25,170 nucleotides of DNA from Psychrobacter sp. (GTDB lineage: Bacteria > Pseudomonadota > Gammaproteobacteria > Pseudomonadales > Moraxellaceae). Positions 5,687 through 14,409 of the stretch are shown here, one piece after another. The notes under the pieces were generated by a model, which ran no database searches, was not told the origin of the DNA, and saw only the letters and a program-made list of their open reading frames with translations. Position 1 is the first letter of the stretch, and the number at the start of each line of letters is the position of its first letter. Made by a program: the position numbers and the translations under genes. Location: the NCBI RefSeq assembly GCF_030454045.1, contig NZ_JAKDJE010000043.1:1-25170 (forward strand), read 5' to 3'.

Positions 5687-7396
5687 ATGTCTTCTATCGC
5701 TGCTCGTCTGATTCCTACTTGGTTGCGCCATTACCCGCTTGCCGCATTACCGACTGATCTGGTCGCAGGACTGGTGGTGGGTATTTTGGTAATACCACAA
5801 AGCCTAGGTTATGCGGTACTTGCAGGATTGCCACCTGTATATGGTTTGTATTCGGCGATCGTACCTGTGCTGGTCTACGCTTGGCTTGGCTCTAGTAATG
5901 TACAAGCTGTCGGACCTGTTGCCATTACCGCGATCATGACAGCGAGTGGTCTACTGCCTTATGCTGAGCAAGGCACAGAGCAGTATGCCCTGATGGCGAG
6001 TTTATTGGCATTGATGGTAGGCGCATTGCTGTGGATTGCAGGGCGGCTAAAGCTTGGCTGGATCATGCAGTTTATCAGTCGCGGGGTCTCAGCAGGTTTT
6101 GTGAGCGGGGCGGCGGTGCTGATCTTTGTCAGTCAGCTAAAATATCTGATGGCGATTCCCATCACAGGTAGCAGCTTGGTTGGCTATTTATCTACGATGC
6201 AGCATTATGTGGGTCAGTTGCATCCGCTGACCTTACTCATTGGTGTGATCGCATTTGCGCTGTTGGTTGCCAACCGCTACGCGAGTCAATGGGTATGGCG
6301 AACGTGGTTATCACCATCCTATGCAAAGTGGGCGGAACGCTTGTTCCCACTGGTCTTGTTGGTTATTGCCATTATTCTGAGCATCATATTGCACTGGGGT
6401 TCGCTAGGGGTTGCGACCATTGGTCGTATCCCGCATGGTCTGCCAAGCTTTACACTACCGCACATGGCAGATTTGCAAGAAGCGCTCAAGCTCTTACCGA
6501 CCGCAGGATTGATGGCACTGATCGTCTTTGTCTCTAGCAGTTCCGTTGCCAGTACTTACGCACGCTTGCGCGGTGAGAGCTTCGATGCCAACCATGAGCT
6601 GACGGGTCTTGGTCTTGCCAATCTATCTGGCGGACTGTTCCAGAGCTTTGCGGTCGCAGGTGGCTTTTCACGCACGGCGATCAATGCAGATTCTGGAGCA
6701 AAGACCCCCCTTGCCAGCCTTGTGACGGTGCTGGTAATGATTGCCGCGCTGATTGCCTTTAGTAATGCACTTGCACCGCTCCCCTATGCGTTACTCGGTG
6801 CAACCATCATGGCTTCTATCATTGGTCTGATAGATATTGCGACTTTAAAGTCTGCTTGGCAACGCGATCGCTTGGATGGGGCTAGCTTTTTGGCAGCGTT
6901 CGTCGGTGTGCTTATATTTGGGCTAAATACAGGTTTGGTCATTGGCCTAATGGTGTCATTCGCCAGCCTTATCTGGCAATCGAGTAAGCCACATGTGGCC
7001 ATCGTGGGACAGCTGGGCGGTACCGGACACTTTCGCAACATCAATCGTCATGACGTTGTGACGTTTGATAATTTAGTGATGCTGCGTATCGATGAGAGTC
7101 TGTTTTTTGGCAATAGTGAATCGGTACACCGCCGTATTCTAAATGCCATGCAGCAATATCCAGCAGCGCAGGAAATTATTTTGATCATGGCCGCGGTCAA
7201 TCATATTGATCTGACAGCACAAGAGATGCTCAGTACCTTAAATAAAGAGCTTGCGCTGCAAAACAAGCGCTTACATTTTAGTTTTATTAAGGGCCCTGTC
7301 ATGGATATCATCGGGCAGACACCGCTCATTAGTGAGCTGTCAGGGCAGGTATATCTCAGTACGTTAGATGCCGTCGATGCCTTGAAGGACATTTAG
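5687..7396 (+). CDS. SulP family anion transporter with STAS domain
   Basis: A 569-aa inner-membrane protein. Residues of about 20-420 are strongly hydrophobic (some 12-14 helices) and contain the SulP signature region VVGILVIPQSLGYAVLAGLP and GLYSAIVP, with the later AVAGGFSRTAINADSGAKT loop. Residues of about 440-569 form a STAS domain (VVTFDNLVMLRIDESLFFGN ... AAVNHIDLTAQEML). SulP proteins move sulfate, bicarbonate, dicarboxylates or related anions. The gene lies 54 bp after the ArsR gene with no terminator between, so it is likely co-regulated. In this context export of sulfite/thiosulfate or import of sulfate is plausible, but substrate cannot be read from sequence. Confidence 0.9.
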   Translation: MSSIAARLIPTWLRHYPLAALPTDLVAGLVVGILVIPQSLGYAVLAGLPPVYGLYSAIVPVLVYAWLGSSNVQAVGPVAITAIMTASGLLPYAEQGTEQYALMASLLALMVGALLWIAGRLKLGWIMQFISRGVSAGFVSGAAVLIFVSQLKYLMAIPITGSSLVGYLSTMQHYVGQLHPLTLLIGVIAFALLVANRYASQWVWRTWLSPSYAKWAERLFPLVLLVIAIILSIILHWGSLGVATIGRIPHGLPSFTLPHMADLQEALKLLPTAGLMALIVFVSSSSVASTYARLRGESFDANHELTGLGLANLSGGLFQSFAVAGGFSRTAINADSGAKTPLASLVTVLVMIAALIAFSNALAPLPYALLGATIMASIIGLIDIATLKSAWQRDRLDGASFLAAFVGVLIFGLNTGLVIGLMVSFASLIWQSSKPHVAIVGQLGGTGHFRNINRHDVVTFDNLVMLRIDESLFFGNSESVHRRILNAMQQYPAAQEIILIMAAVNHIDLTAQEMLSTLNKELALQNKRLHFSFIKGPVMDIIGQTPLISELSGQVYLSTLDAVDALKDI

Positions 7397-7627
7397 CTGC
7401 GTCATTATTTTTGTACCGCGCTTTTAATCTCTACTGTCGTCTATCGTACAATATCGCTATGATAGAGCCTGTGTTATGCTAGAGCGACTAAAAAGAGGTA
7501 ATAGTAATAGGTCAACCATGCCTATCATGCCATTATTTCAGCCTCAGCAAGGCTTGAGCGTCTCTTGATAGCGGTTGCCACAGCCTCAATAATAAAAACA
7601 TACTAACGACGATAATTGACCCTATAT

Positions 7628-7954
7628 ATGACCGATGACCTAACGATTTATAAGCAAATCTATCCAAGCCAATGTATCAAAATTGCCGAGCTTGGCTACC
7701 GCTCTGTGCTCAATATACGTCCAGATGCTGAGATCGAAACGCAGCCTAACAGCTGTGATTTGGCAACTGCCACGAAAGAAGCAAACCTAACCTATCATCA
7801 TCTACCATTCGATGATGAGCGCTTGAGTATGCTGACCGTAGAGCAGTTTGCTGAGTTTTATCATGCGATGCCAAAGCCCATATTGATGTTTTGCGGTACG
7901 GGCGCACGCGCCAAACTGCTGTATCAAAGCGCATTGATGCAGGGCTTGCTATAG
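7628..7954 (+). CDS. DUF442 (TIGR01244-type) sulfurtransferase/phosphatase, copy 1
   Basis: A 108-aa single-domain protein of the DUF442 family, which has a tyrosine-phosphatase-like/rhodanese-like fold. Family landmarks are YRSVLNIRPD (residues 24-33), the LPF strand, and the active-site loop CGTGAR (Cys89 to Arg94, CX4R). Residues align without gaps to the next gene at the active site. In Xylella and Agrobacterium a DUF442 domain is fused to the Blh hydrolase; here it is a separate gene. The start is ATG 7628 with no strong ribosome binding site; a TTG at 7616 is an alternative. A 231-bp gap separates it from SulP, so it may have its own promoter. Confidence 0.82.
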   Translation: MTDDLTIYKQIYPSQCIKIAELGYRSVLNIRPDAEIETQPNSCDLATATKEANLTYHHLPFDDERLSMLTVEQFAEFYHAMPKPILMFCGTGARAKLLYQSALMQGLL

Positions 7955-8027
7955 CCTCGATTATCGCTCTCGTTGAATGAGCAATTATTTTATAACACCC
8001 ACCGAACCAATAAAAAAAGGAGCTCTT

Positions 8028-8360
8028 ATGAGCCATGAAGTTAGCTTTACTGGCCAGATTACCCCTGATCAAGTCCCTATGATTGCCGAGAATGGCTTTA
8101 AAACCATCATCAACAACCGTCCTGATGGCGAAGAGCCTGGTCAACCAACCAGTGCAGAGATTGAAGCCGCTGCTAAAGAAGCAGGACTTGCTTATAAAGA
8201 GATTTCATTCTCAGGTAATGGCTTGACGCAGCAGCATGTCGAAGCATTTGCAGATTTCTTTAACCAAGCTGAGCAGCCAATGCTTATCTTTTGTCGTACA
8301 GGTAACCGCTCAAACGGTATCTATGAAGCCGCCAAGAAAATGGATTTATTAGACGATTAG
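8028..8360 (+). CDS. DUF442 (TIGR01244-type) sulfurtransferase/phosphatase, copy 2
   Basis: A 110-aa paralogue of the preceding protein. It has FKTIINNRPDGEEPGQP (residues 24-40) and the active-site loop CRTGNR (Cys89, Arg94). This copy keeps the standard DUF442 sequence around RPDGE better than copy 1. The start is ATG 8028, which has an excellent AAGGAG (8017-8022) with 5-nt spacing; an in-frame ATG at 7977 is weaker. The gene lies 73 bp after copy 1 and ends before a strong terminator, so it closes the presumed sulfur operon. The likely role is sulfane-sulfur transfer or persulfide handling alongside the MBL-fold enzyme. This is inferred from homologous operons. Confidence 0.88.
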   Translation: MSHEVSFTGQITPDQVPMIAENGFKTIINNRPDGEEPGQPTSAEIEAAAKEAGLAYKEISFSGNGLTQQHVEAFADFFNQAEQPMLIFCRTGNRSNGIYEAAKKMDLLDD

Positions 8361-8403
8361 TCTTTCGCCAAATTAACGAAATGTCCTACTTAAAACTGAA
8401 AAC

Positions 8404-8433
8404 GCCCGTCCAAATATTGGATGGGCTTTTTTT
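8404..8433 (+). terminator. intrinsic terminator closing the DUF442 operon
   Basis: GCCCGTCCAA (8404-8413) pairs with TTGGATGGGC (8417-8426) over 10 bp with one G-U pair, a 3-nt loop and seven T residues after it. Confidence 0.9.
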
Positions 8434-8540
8434 GGGATCTCCTTTAAATGATGGAGACATCGCTCAAACTACAGACTGGTTAACTTTTGACATTGAGTAC
8501 ATAATCAAAAGTCACTGTGATCGTTGAATAGGATTTAAAC

Positions 8541-9287
8541 ATGCAAAAACCACTACTGATTATCGGCAATAAAAACTACTCCTCTTGGTCGCTACGGGCG
8601 TGGCTACTGTTAAAAGCGTTCAATGTTGACTTTGACGAGCAGCGGATTGAATTGTTTGATCCCTCAGCCCGCCCAATACTTGAGGCGCACTCACCAACAG
8701 GAAAAGTCCCTGTATTGGTCTACGGTGAAGGCAATGAAAAAGTAACTGTTTGGGATACGTTAGCCATTGCGATACATATTCATGAGTATTTTACGGATAT
8801 CAATATTTGGACGGGTATCAGCAAATCTGACACCAGCACCCAACATGACATTCAAAGTAAAATAAATAGCGCTTATTGCCAAAGCATCATTGCTGAGATG
8901 CATTCAGGATTATCAGCTATTCGTAATGAGATGCCGATGAATATCAGAGCAACTGCTAAAATACACCCAAGTGAGGCGTGCTTATCTGATATTGCTCGTA
9001 TTGAGGCTATTTTTGCGGATTGCTTAAAAGGACGTTCACCATACAGCTATTTGTTTGGCTCGTTTACCGCAGCTGATGTTTTTTTTGCCCCAGTGGTGCT
9101 GCGTCTACATACCTACGCCAACGCCTCTGGTTTAACACTACAACCAACAACCCAGCAGTATTGCCAGACCATGATGGCGAACCCGCATATCAAGACTTGG
9201 ACTCAAGCAGCACTGCAAGAAACACGGATTATCGAAGAAGATGAAGCAGGTGAGATCATCGCACTATCAGGTGTGTTAGCGAGCTAA
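8541..9287 (+). CDS. glutathione S-transferase family protein
   Basis: A 248-aa cytosolic protein. The N-terminal thioredoxin-like domain (about residues 1-90) begins LLIIGNKNYSSWSLRAWLLL; the Ser residues of YSSWS are where the catalytic Ser of bacterial zeta/theta-like GSTs lies. GKVPVLV carries the cis-proline, and the WDTLAIAIHI segment replaces the usual ESxAI glutathione-binding motif. The helical C-terminal domain (about 110-235) has SYLFGSFTAADVFFAPV, the family N-capping region. It conjugates or reduces with glutathione; the substrate is unknown. It has its own terminator and follows the sulfur operon after another terminator, so it is probably transcribed alone. Confidence 0.88.
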   Translation: MQKPLLIIGNKNYSSWSLRAWLLLKAFNVDFDEQRIELFDPSARPILEAHSPTGKVPVLVYGEGNEKVTVWDTLAIAIHIHEYFTDINIWTGISKSDTSTQHDIQSKINSAYCQSIIAEMHSGLSAIRNEMPMNIRATAKIHPSEACLSDIARIEAIFADCLKGRSPYSYLFGSFTAADVFFAPVVLRLHTYANASGLTLQPTTQQYCQTMMANPHIKTWTQAALQETRIIEEDEAGEIIALSGVLAS

Positions 9288-9299
9288 TAGATTTATACA

Positions 9300-9334
9300 A
9301 AAAAACCACTTCAGCTTAGCCAAAGTGGTTTTTT
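9300..9334. terminator. bidirectional terminator between GST and AGCS genes
   Basis: A perfect 12-bp stem (9300-9311 with 9323-9334), AAAAAACCACTT/AAGTGGTTTTTT, surrounds an 11-nt loop. It can end transcription from both converging genes. Confidence 0.85.
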
Positions 9335-9361
9335 GTTTGATAAGACTTAAAGCATAACGTA

Positions 9362-10810
9362 TTACTGCTTTTGCTCTAATGCCTCTTTTACTGCTTTTTT
9401 GCCCCATGCACTCAGATCGAGATCCAATTTCTCATACTCTTGTGCATCGAATAATGGCTCTTTGACGCCTGATTTTAATTGACGAGCAAAGTCATCAAGC
9501 AGACGCTTGGCACGCGGGAACAGCATAATCAAAGCGAGCAAGTTGGCAAGTGCCAGTACGCCCATCAATGGATCGGCGAAGAAGAACACGCTGGTAGCTG
9601 CTGGAGCGACTGCGCCCAAGAATAAGATCGCAACCACCACAACACGCAACACCAAGGTTGCCGTTTTGGTATTCTTCTTAACCAAGAAGTTGATCGCATT
9701 TTCGCCCATGTAGTAGTTATACATGATCGAGCTTAATGCAAATAATAGTAGCGAGATGGTCAGCACATACTGTGACCAATTACCCAGCTGCGCGGTGAGC
9801 GCTTGCTGCGCGAGTACGATACCATCAACTTCGGCACCTGGCTGATAAACGCCGCTGAGCAGAATCATAAATGCCGTGGCACTACAGACAACGATGGTAT
9901 CGATAAATACCGACAGTGACTGCGAGATACCTTGGCTGACTGGATGCGTGGCATAAGCGGTCGCCGCGATGTTAGGCGCAGAACCCAAACCTGCCTCATT
10001 AGAGAACAGACCGCGCTTCATGCCTTGCTCAATCGCCACACCGATACCGCCGCCGACAACAGATTCAATACCGAATGCATTTTTGACAATCATCGCCATC
10101 AATGCAGGCAGATCGGCGATATTCAACACGATGATAATTAGTGCCATCCCAATGTAAATCAGCGCCATTACAGGAATCACAACGTCAGCGACTTTTGCAA
10201 TACGCTGGATACCGCCAAAGACGATAAATCCACCCGCAACCACCAGTACCGCACCTGATATCCAGCGATCAATCCCGAAGCTTTCAAGCGCGGAACCTGC
10301 TACCGTATTACCTTGGAATGCGATAAATCCAATGGAAAAAGACAGTAGTAAAGCAATAGCATAAATGACAGCGAGCCAACGATAATCTTTACCTAAACCG
10401 TGTAAAATATAAGTTGCAGGGCCGCCGCGAAAGTTACCATCATTGTCTCTGCGCTTGTAAAGCTGAGCCAAGCTACATTCAACAATACTGGTCATCATGC
10501 CGATGAGGGCAACTGCCCACATCCAAAACACCGCACCTGGACCACCCAAAGAGATTGCAACGGCAACACCAGCGATGTTACCACCGCCAACACGTCCGCC
10601 GATCGACACGAGCAACGCCTGACGGGCAGAAATGCCGTCGTCTCCTACTTCGTCCGTCTTAAACACACGGAACATACGTTTAAAATATGTAAACTGAGCG
10701 AACCTGCCCACAATGGTAAATAATAAACCAAAAATAATTAACATAGGCACGAGTGCCCAGCCCCATGTTAGATCCCCGACTAGGGCAAAAAAAGATTCTA
10801 TATATTCCAT
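9362..10810 (-). CDS. AGCS family sodium:alanine/glycine-type symporter
   Basis: A 482-aa inner-membrane transporter with about 10-12 helices. It has the AGCS landmarks: ALLVSIGGRVGGGNIAGVAVAI near residues 65-87, FRGGPATYIL, the GFIAFQGNTVAGS segment, and GMKRGLFSNEAGLGSAPNIAATA around residues 265-287. These identify the AlsT/DagA/CycA-independent alanine-sodium symporter family. The usual motif reads VGTGNI; here it is VGGGNI, a common variant. The ATG is preceded by AAGGA at 8-nt spacing. It is monocistronic, between the GST terminator and the ahpF terminator. Alanine or glycine is the likely substrate, with sodium as coupling ion. Confidence 0.92.
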   Translation of the reverse strand: MEYIESFFALVGDLTWGWALVPMLIIFGLLFTIVGRFAQFTYFKRMFRVFKTDEVGDDGISARQALLVSIGGRVGGGNIAGVAVAISLGGPGAVFWMWAVALIGMMTSIVECSLAQLYKRRDNDGNFRGGPATYILHGLGKDYRWLAVIYAIALLLSFSIGFIAFQGNTVAGSALESFGIDRWISGAVLVVAGGFIVFGGIQRIAKVADVVIPVMALIYIGMALIIIVLNIADLPALMAMIVKNAFGIESVVGGGIGVAIEQGMKRGLFSNEAGLGSAPNIAATAYATHPVSQGISQSLSVFIDTIVVCSATAFMILLSGVYQPGAEVDGIVLAQQALTAQLGNWSQYVLTISLLLFALSSIMYNYYMGENAINFLVKKNTKTATLVLRVVVVAILFLGAVAPAATSVFFFADPLMGVLALANLLALIMLFPRAKRLLDDFARQLKSGVKEPLFDAQEYEKLDLDLSAWGKKAVKEALEQKQ

Positions 10811-11012
10811 GCCTATTTTCCTTATAGTTCATGACGCTATGATAGGTTTTATTGGGCTTATTATCGCATCTAAGACACGCATTTGTAACGAAAATGGCGC
10901 ATTTGTAATGTAAATGATGACATTTTTTGAGGAAGGTTGCTTTGTTCACTCATCCAAATGACTGCTTTTTAAAATTTAGGCGCTATTCTATAGAAAAATT
11001 GCGATACAAGCG
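10811..11012. other. AGCS upstream region
   Basis: About 200 bp between the AGCS start and the ahpF terminator. It should contain the AGCS promoter, but I see no consensus-quality -35/-10 pair and no gene. Confidence 0.4.
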
Positions 11013-11045
11013 AAAAAAAAGCCACCTCAATTAAGGTGGCTTTTT
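11013..11045 (-). terminator. intrinsic terminator of ahpF
   Basis: AAAAAGCCACCT (11016-11027) pairs with AGGTGGCTTTTT (11034-11045) around the loop CAATTA. On the minus strand the stem is followed by a run of eight U (11013-11020). It lies 17 bp after the ahpF stop. Confidence 0.9.
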
Positions 11046-11061
11046 CTTCTGATACTGAAGC

Positions 11062-12639
11062 TTACTGCATAACCAAATATTCAAATGCTGCCAATGCTGC
11101 TTTACTGCCCTCACCCATTGCAATGTTGATCTGCTTGAAGGGTACAGTGGTCACGTCGCCGCAAGCAAAGATGCCTTTGCGATCGGTGCGGCAGCGCTCA
11201 TCAATCTCAATCTCGCCAAAGCGGTTTAAATCGACAAAGCCTTTGACAAATTCAGTGTTTGGTACGAGACCGATTTGTACAAACACACCTGATAAATCAC
11301 GCTCATGTGTCTCGCCTGTGCTGCGATCTTGATAGACGATGGACGATACTTTGCCATCAGTCGCCTTGATCTCTTGCGTCGCCGCACCAGTGATGAATTC
11401 AATATTAGATTTTTCTTTGGCTTTATTGATCAATACTTGGTCTGCTTTTAACTCATCAGCGAACTCTAATACAGTGACGTGCTTGACGATACCTGCCAAG
11501 TCAAGCGCGGCCTCAACGCCTGAGTTACCACCGCCGATCACTGAGATGTCTTTACCTTTGAAGAATGGACCGTCACAGTGGGCACAAAACGCCACGCCTT
11601 TACCGATATTTTCTTCTTCGCCCGGTACGCCAAGCTTACGCCACTGGGCACCTGTCGCCAAGATAATGCTACGAGTTTCAAACGTCTCGCCGGTATTTAG
11701 GTTGATGCTGTATTTTTCTTCTTCTGTCTCACCGATGTCCTTCACACTCACATGCTCTTTTAGCGTGATATTGTACTCAGACAAATGCTTGACAAAGTTG
11801 GTCGACAAATCGGTACCATTGGTTAGCGGTACTGAAATCAAGTTTTCAATATCTTGCGTGTCTTTGACCTGTCCGCCGATACGATCAGCAACCATAGTCA
11901 CTTTTAGGCCTTTACGCGCGGTATAAATGGCTGCCGCAACCCCTGCAGGGCCTGCACCGATGATAGTCACGTCTTGCTGCTCTAGTTGCTCAGCATCGTC
12001 TTCTACGTCTGCCAACAGATCAGGAAACTGTTCTTGTAGTTTTCCAATCAGTTTGGCAGTATCAATCAAACCATTGGCAAATGGCTTACCATTTAAGAAT
12101 ACGGCTGGTACGCCTTGGATTTTATTGGCTTCTACTTGTTCTTGGAATAGCGCGCCATCGATCATCTCATTGCTGATACCATCGTTTAGTAGCGCAAATT
12201 GATTCAAGGCCTGAACCACTTCTGGGCAGCTATGGCATGATAGTGACACGTAGGTCTGAAACTGTAGCGGCTTGTTGAAGCGTTTGACTAGCTTTTGGAT
12301 ACCTTCATCCAACTTTAACGTATGACCACCCGCTTGCAAAATGGCTAGGATCAATGAGGTAAACTCATGACCACCAGGAATACCGCTAAAGACGATACCT
12401 GTATCGGCTGGTTCATCATCAATATGACTTACCACTTTAAAGCTAATCGCGCTAGGCAAACTGTCATCGATAACCTGCTCATCGAAATTGATTTTGTCAG
12501 TCGTATCCGCAATTTTGCTCAAAAAGTCGATCAATTCAGCGCGTTTACTGTGCTCACCGCTACCCAATACAAAAGTAATCGGGCGCGTCATGTTTTCGCT
12601 ATATGTCTTAACTGCGTCTAATAAATTTTGATCTATCAT
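11062..12639 (-). CDS. ahpF: alkyl hydroperoxide reductase subunit F
   Basis: A 525-aa flavoprotein that passes electrons from NADH to AhpC. The order is N-terminal tandem thioredoxin-like domain with CHSC (Cys135, Cys138), FAD-binding GAGPAG (228-233), pyridine-nucleotide site GGGNSG, and the TrxR-like redox centre CAHC (Cys352, Cys355). The C-terminal ACGDVT motif contacts FAD. Length and order match E. coli AhpF. CAHC replaces the E. coli CPHC. GAGGA precedes the ATG. Unusually it is not next to ahpC: a YdcH-family gene and an SDR gene lie between them, and ahpF has its own promoter and terminator. Confidence 0.95.
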   Translation of the reverse strand: MIDQNLLDAVKTYSENMTRPITFVLGSGEHSKRAELIDFLSKIADTTDKINFDEQVIDDSLPSAISFKVVSHIDDEPADTGIVFSGIPGGHEFTSLILAILQAGGHTLKLDEGIQKLVKRFNKPLQFQTYVSLSCHSCPEVVQALNQFALLNDGISNEMIDGALFQEQVEANKIQGVPAVFLNGKPFANGLIDTAKLIGKLQEQFPDLLADVEDDAEQLEQQDVTIIGAGPAGVAAAIYTARKGLKVTMVADRIGGQVKDTQDIENLISVPLTNGTDLSTNFVKHLSEYNITLKEHVSVKDIGETEEEKYSINLNTGETFETRSIILATGAQWRKLGVPGEEENIGKGVAFCAHCDGPFFKGKDISVIGGGNSGVEAALDLAGIVKHVTVLEFADELKADQVLINKAKEKSNIEFITGAATQEIKATDGKVSSIVYQDRSTGETHERDLSGVFVQIGLVPNTEFVKGFVDLNRFGEIEIDERCRTDRKGIFACGDVTTVPFKQINIAMGEGSKAALAAFEYLVMQ

Positions 12640-13135
12640 GTTTGTTCCTCATTATGACTGAATATGTAACGGCAACTATCGAACTGCCTGTTTAAATATG
12701 AAATGCTTAAAATGGATAATTTTGTATAAAACATTATATGTATCGGGCTTGTGCCCTTGAATGTCCCTATTATCAGGTGTTTGGCGCGTTTGAGCAAGCT
12801 GAGAAACTCAAACCTTAAATTTGATAAAACCAATCGTTAATAGGTATAATTAATTAAATACAAATCCACTTGCAAATAATAGCCGTGGTATACGAACTCT
12901 TTTTTCGCTACAATCAAATGAGTCCGATAGGAATAATTCTTATTTATCTGACTGATTATTGGCTTTTGTATATGCCTACTAGCAACGCTTTTACTGATAA
13001 TTAATAGTGTCGATCTTGAGCAAGATAGCGTGTTGACTCTATAGTGTATTGATTTCATAAAACCAAGCGTTGTAATCATAACAACAATGCGCCGCGGCTG
13101 ATAAACAGCGCACGCTTAATAACAAGGATGAACAC
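12640..13135. other. 496-bp divergent intergenic region, ahpF / YdcH-family gene
   Basis: Contains a possible ahpF promoter (12733-12761), a dyad with 7-bp arms at 12788-12794/12807-12813 (GTTTGAG/CTCAAAC), a 17-bp near-perfect dyad at 12927-12943, and a possible promoter for the YdcH-family gene (TTGACT 13033-13038, 17 bp, CATAAA 13056-13061). Frames on the minus strand (for example 12837-13079) lack ribosome binding sites and recognisable content, so no gene is called. Confidence 0.45.
12733..12761 (-). promoter_or_regulatory. possible ahpF promoter
   Basis: On the minus strand TATAAT (12733-12738) lies 17 bp from a poor -35 hexamer TTCAAG (12756-12761). A consensus -10 with a weak -35 is what an activator-dependent promoter often looks like, and OxyR is the obvious candidate. 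The dyad GTTTGAG/CTCAAAC lies 26 bp further upstream. The leader would be about 85 nt. Confidence 0.4.
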
Positions 13136-13387
13136 ATGAGAAAGACTGATACGTTGCAAGACAACAGAGAAATTATCGCCGAGCTGAGACAAAAAGACAG
13201 CCACTTTGCGAGTATTTTTGATGAGCATACTGAGCTTGATCAAAAAATCAATCAACTCGAAAAAGATCTAGTCAAGCATACCAGCCGTGAGGAAGAAATA
13301 GAACAAATGAAGCGGCGCAAACTTCACCTTAAAGATGAGATTTACAAAGCTATTGAAAAGAACAAACCTCACGCCTTAAACCAATAA
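13136..13387 (+). CDS. YdcH family (DUF465) small coiled-coil protein
   Basis: An 83-aa, highly charged, almost wholly helical protein. It has heptad-like spacing from residue 10 to 76 and the family-typical segments FDEHTELDQKINQLE and MKRRKLHLKDEIYKAI. This matches the DUF465/YdcH family (PF04325), which is widespread and of unknown function. AAGGA lies before the ATG. It stands alone on the plus strand between ahpF and the convergent SDR gene. A weak promoter is suggested at 13033-13061. Confidence 0.85.
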   Translation: MRKTDTLQDNREIIAELRQKDSHFASIFDEHTELDQKINQLEKDLVKHTSREEEIEQMKRRKLHLKDEIYKAIEKNKPHALNQ

Positions 13388-13433
13388 CACCTATTCTTTA
13401 TATATAGAACTAATTGTCGTTAAGACCAAATTA

Positions 13434-13485
13434 CCGCTTATATGGGTCGTTAAATCATTAACTAACACATAAGCGGCTATTTTTA
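13434..13485 (+). terminator. possible terminator of the YdcH-family gene
   Basis: CCGCTTAT (13434-13441) pairs with ATAAGCGG (13469-13476) and is followed by CTATTTTTAT. The 27-nt loop contains a small inner hairpin (GTTAA/TTAAC). The large loop makes this uncertain. Confidence 0.4.
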
Positions 13486-13536
13486 TCTTTAATTGTTTTC
13501 GGTCAATCAATGACTATCGGTATAGCTATTGATTAC

Positions 13537-14409
13537 TTAGCCCCCGATAATCTCACCACCATTCACATGAATGACTTGTCCTGTGACATAGCTTGCATCA
13601 TCACTCGCTAGGTATAGATAGGCAGGCGCAACCTCATAGGGCTGACCGGGACGCCCCATTGGATTGTCTTTCCCAAAGCTCTCGATCTCATCAGGCGTGA
13701 ATGAGGCCACAATGAGCGGTGTCCAAATTGGACCCGGTGCCACGCCGTTGACGCGAATGCCTTTTTTCTCAGTGGTCAAATTGGTTGCCAATGCACGAGT
13801 AAAGGATAAAATTGCGCCTTTAGTCGATGCATAATCAATTAAACGCCCGCTGCCACGATACGCAGTAATCGACGTAGTATTAATAATGCTACTACCTGCT
13901 TTCAGGTGCGGTAGGGCAAATTTACTTAACCAGAAATGCGGGTAGAAATTGGTATGAACGGTTTTGTCGAACTGTTCGGTACTGATGTCCGTTAGTGACT
14001 TTTGCTCAACCTGCATGCCAGCATTATTGACCAAGATATCGATTTTACCGAATTCAGAGATGGCTTTATCAATGAGATCTTTGCAATTGGCTTCTTTTGA
14101 TAGATCTGAGGCTACTAAGACACAGCGTCGATCATAAGATTCGACATGCTTTTTGGTCTTGTTGGCATCTTCGTCTTCGCATAGATAGCTGGCCACTACG
14201 TCTGCGCCTTCTTTGGCAAATAAGATAGCAACCGCTTGCCCGATACCACTGTCGGCACCAGTAATGATGGCAACTTTTCCTGCTAGCCTACCGTTTGGAT
14301 AGTCACGCGGTAATGTTTCAGGGGTTGGCGTTTGCGCTTGCTGTGTTCCGGGCAGTGACTGCTGCTGATCTTTTGGACGATCGTTCTGAGATGACGTATT
14401 ATTACTCAT
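13537..14409 (-). CDS. SDR family oxidoreductase (YghA-like)
   Basis: A 290-aa NAD(P)-dependent short-chain dehydrogenase. A polar, glutamine- and proline-rich N-terminal extension (about 1-40, PKDQQQSLPGTQQ) precedes the Rossmann fold. Motifs are TGADSGIG (50-57), NNAG (128-131) and the catalytic Ser180, Tyr193 and Lys197 (YASTK). APGPIWTPL and the C-terminal VTGQVIHVNGG complete the fold. The extension and sequence place it with the YghA/YhdF and general-stress (GspA39-type) SDRs; the substrate is undefined. AAGGAG lies just before the ATG. It is transcribed alone on the minus strand between ahpC and ahpF, which suggests but does not prove a stress role. Confidence 0.9.
   Translation of the reverse strand: MSNNTSSQNDRPKDQQQSLPGTQQAQTPTPETLPRDYPNGRLAGKVAIITGADSGIGQAVAILFAKEGADVVASYLCEDEDANKTKKHVESYDRRCVLVASDLSKEANCKDLIDKAISEFGKIDILVNNAGMQVEQKSLTDISTEQFDKTVHTNFYPHFWLSKFALPHLKAGSSIINTTSITAYRGSGRLIDYASTKGAILSFTRALATNLTTEKKGIRVNGVAPGPIWTPLIVASFTPDEIESFGKDNPMGRPGQPYEVAPAYLYLASDDASYVTGQVIHVNGGEIIGG

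Noticed and set aside
11339..12202. Two adjoining plus-strand frames of 195 and 91 codons
   Set aside because: Both are antisense to ahpF, rich in Ser/Pro/Ala as expected from a shadow frame, and lack ribosome binding sites.
12837..13079. 80-codon minus-strand frame upstream of ahpF
   Set aside because: AT-rich, no ribosome binding site, no recognisable motif, and it contains the likely regulatory dyad.
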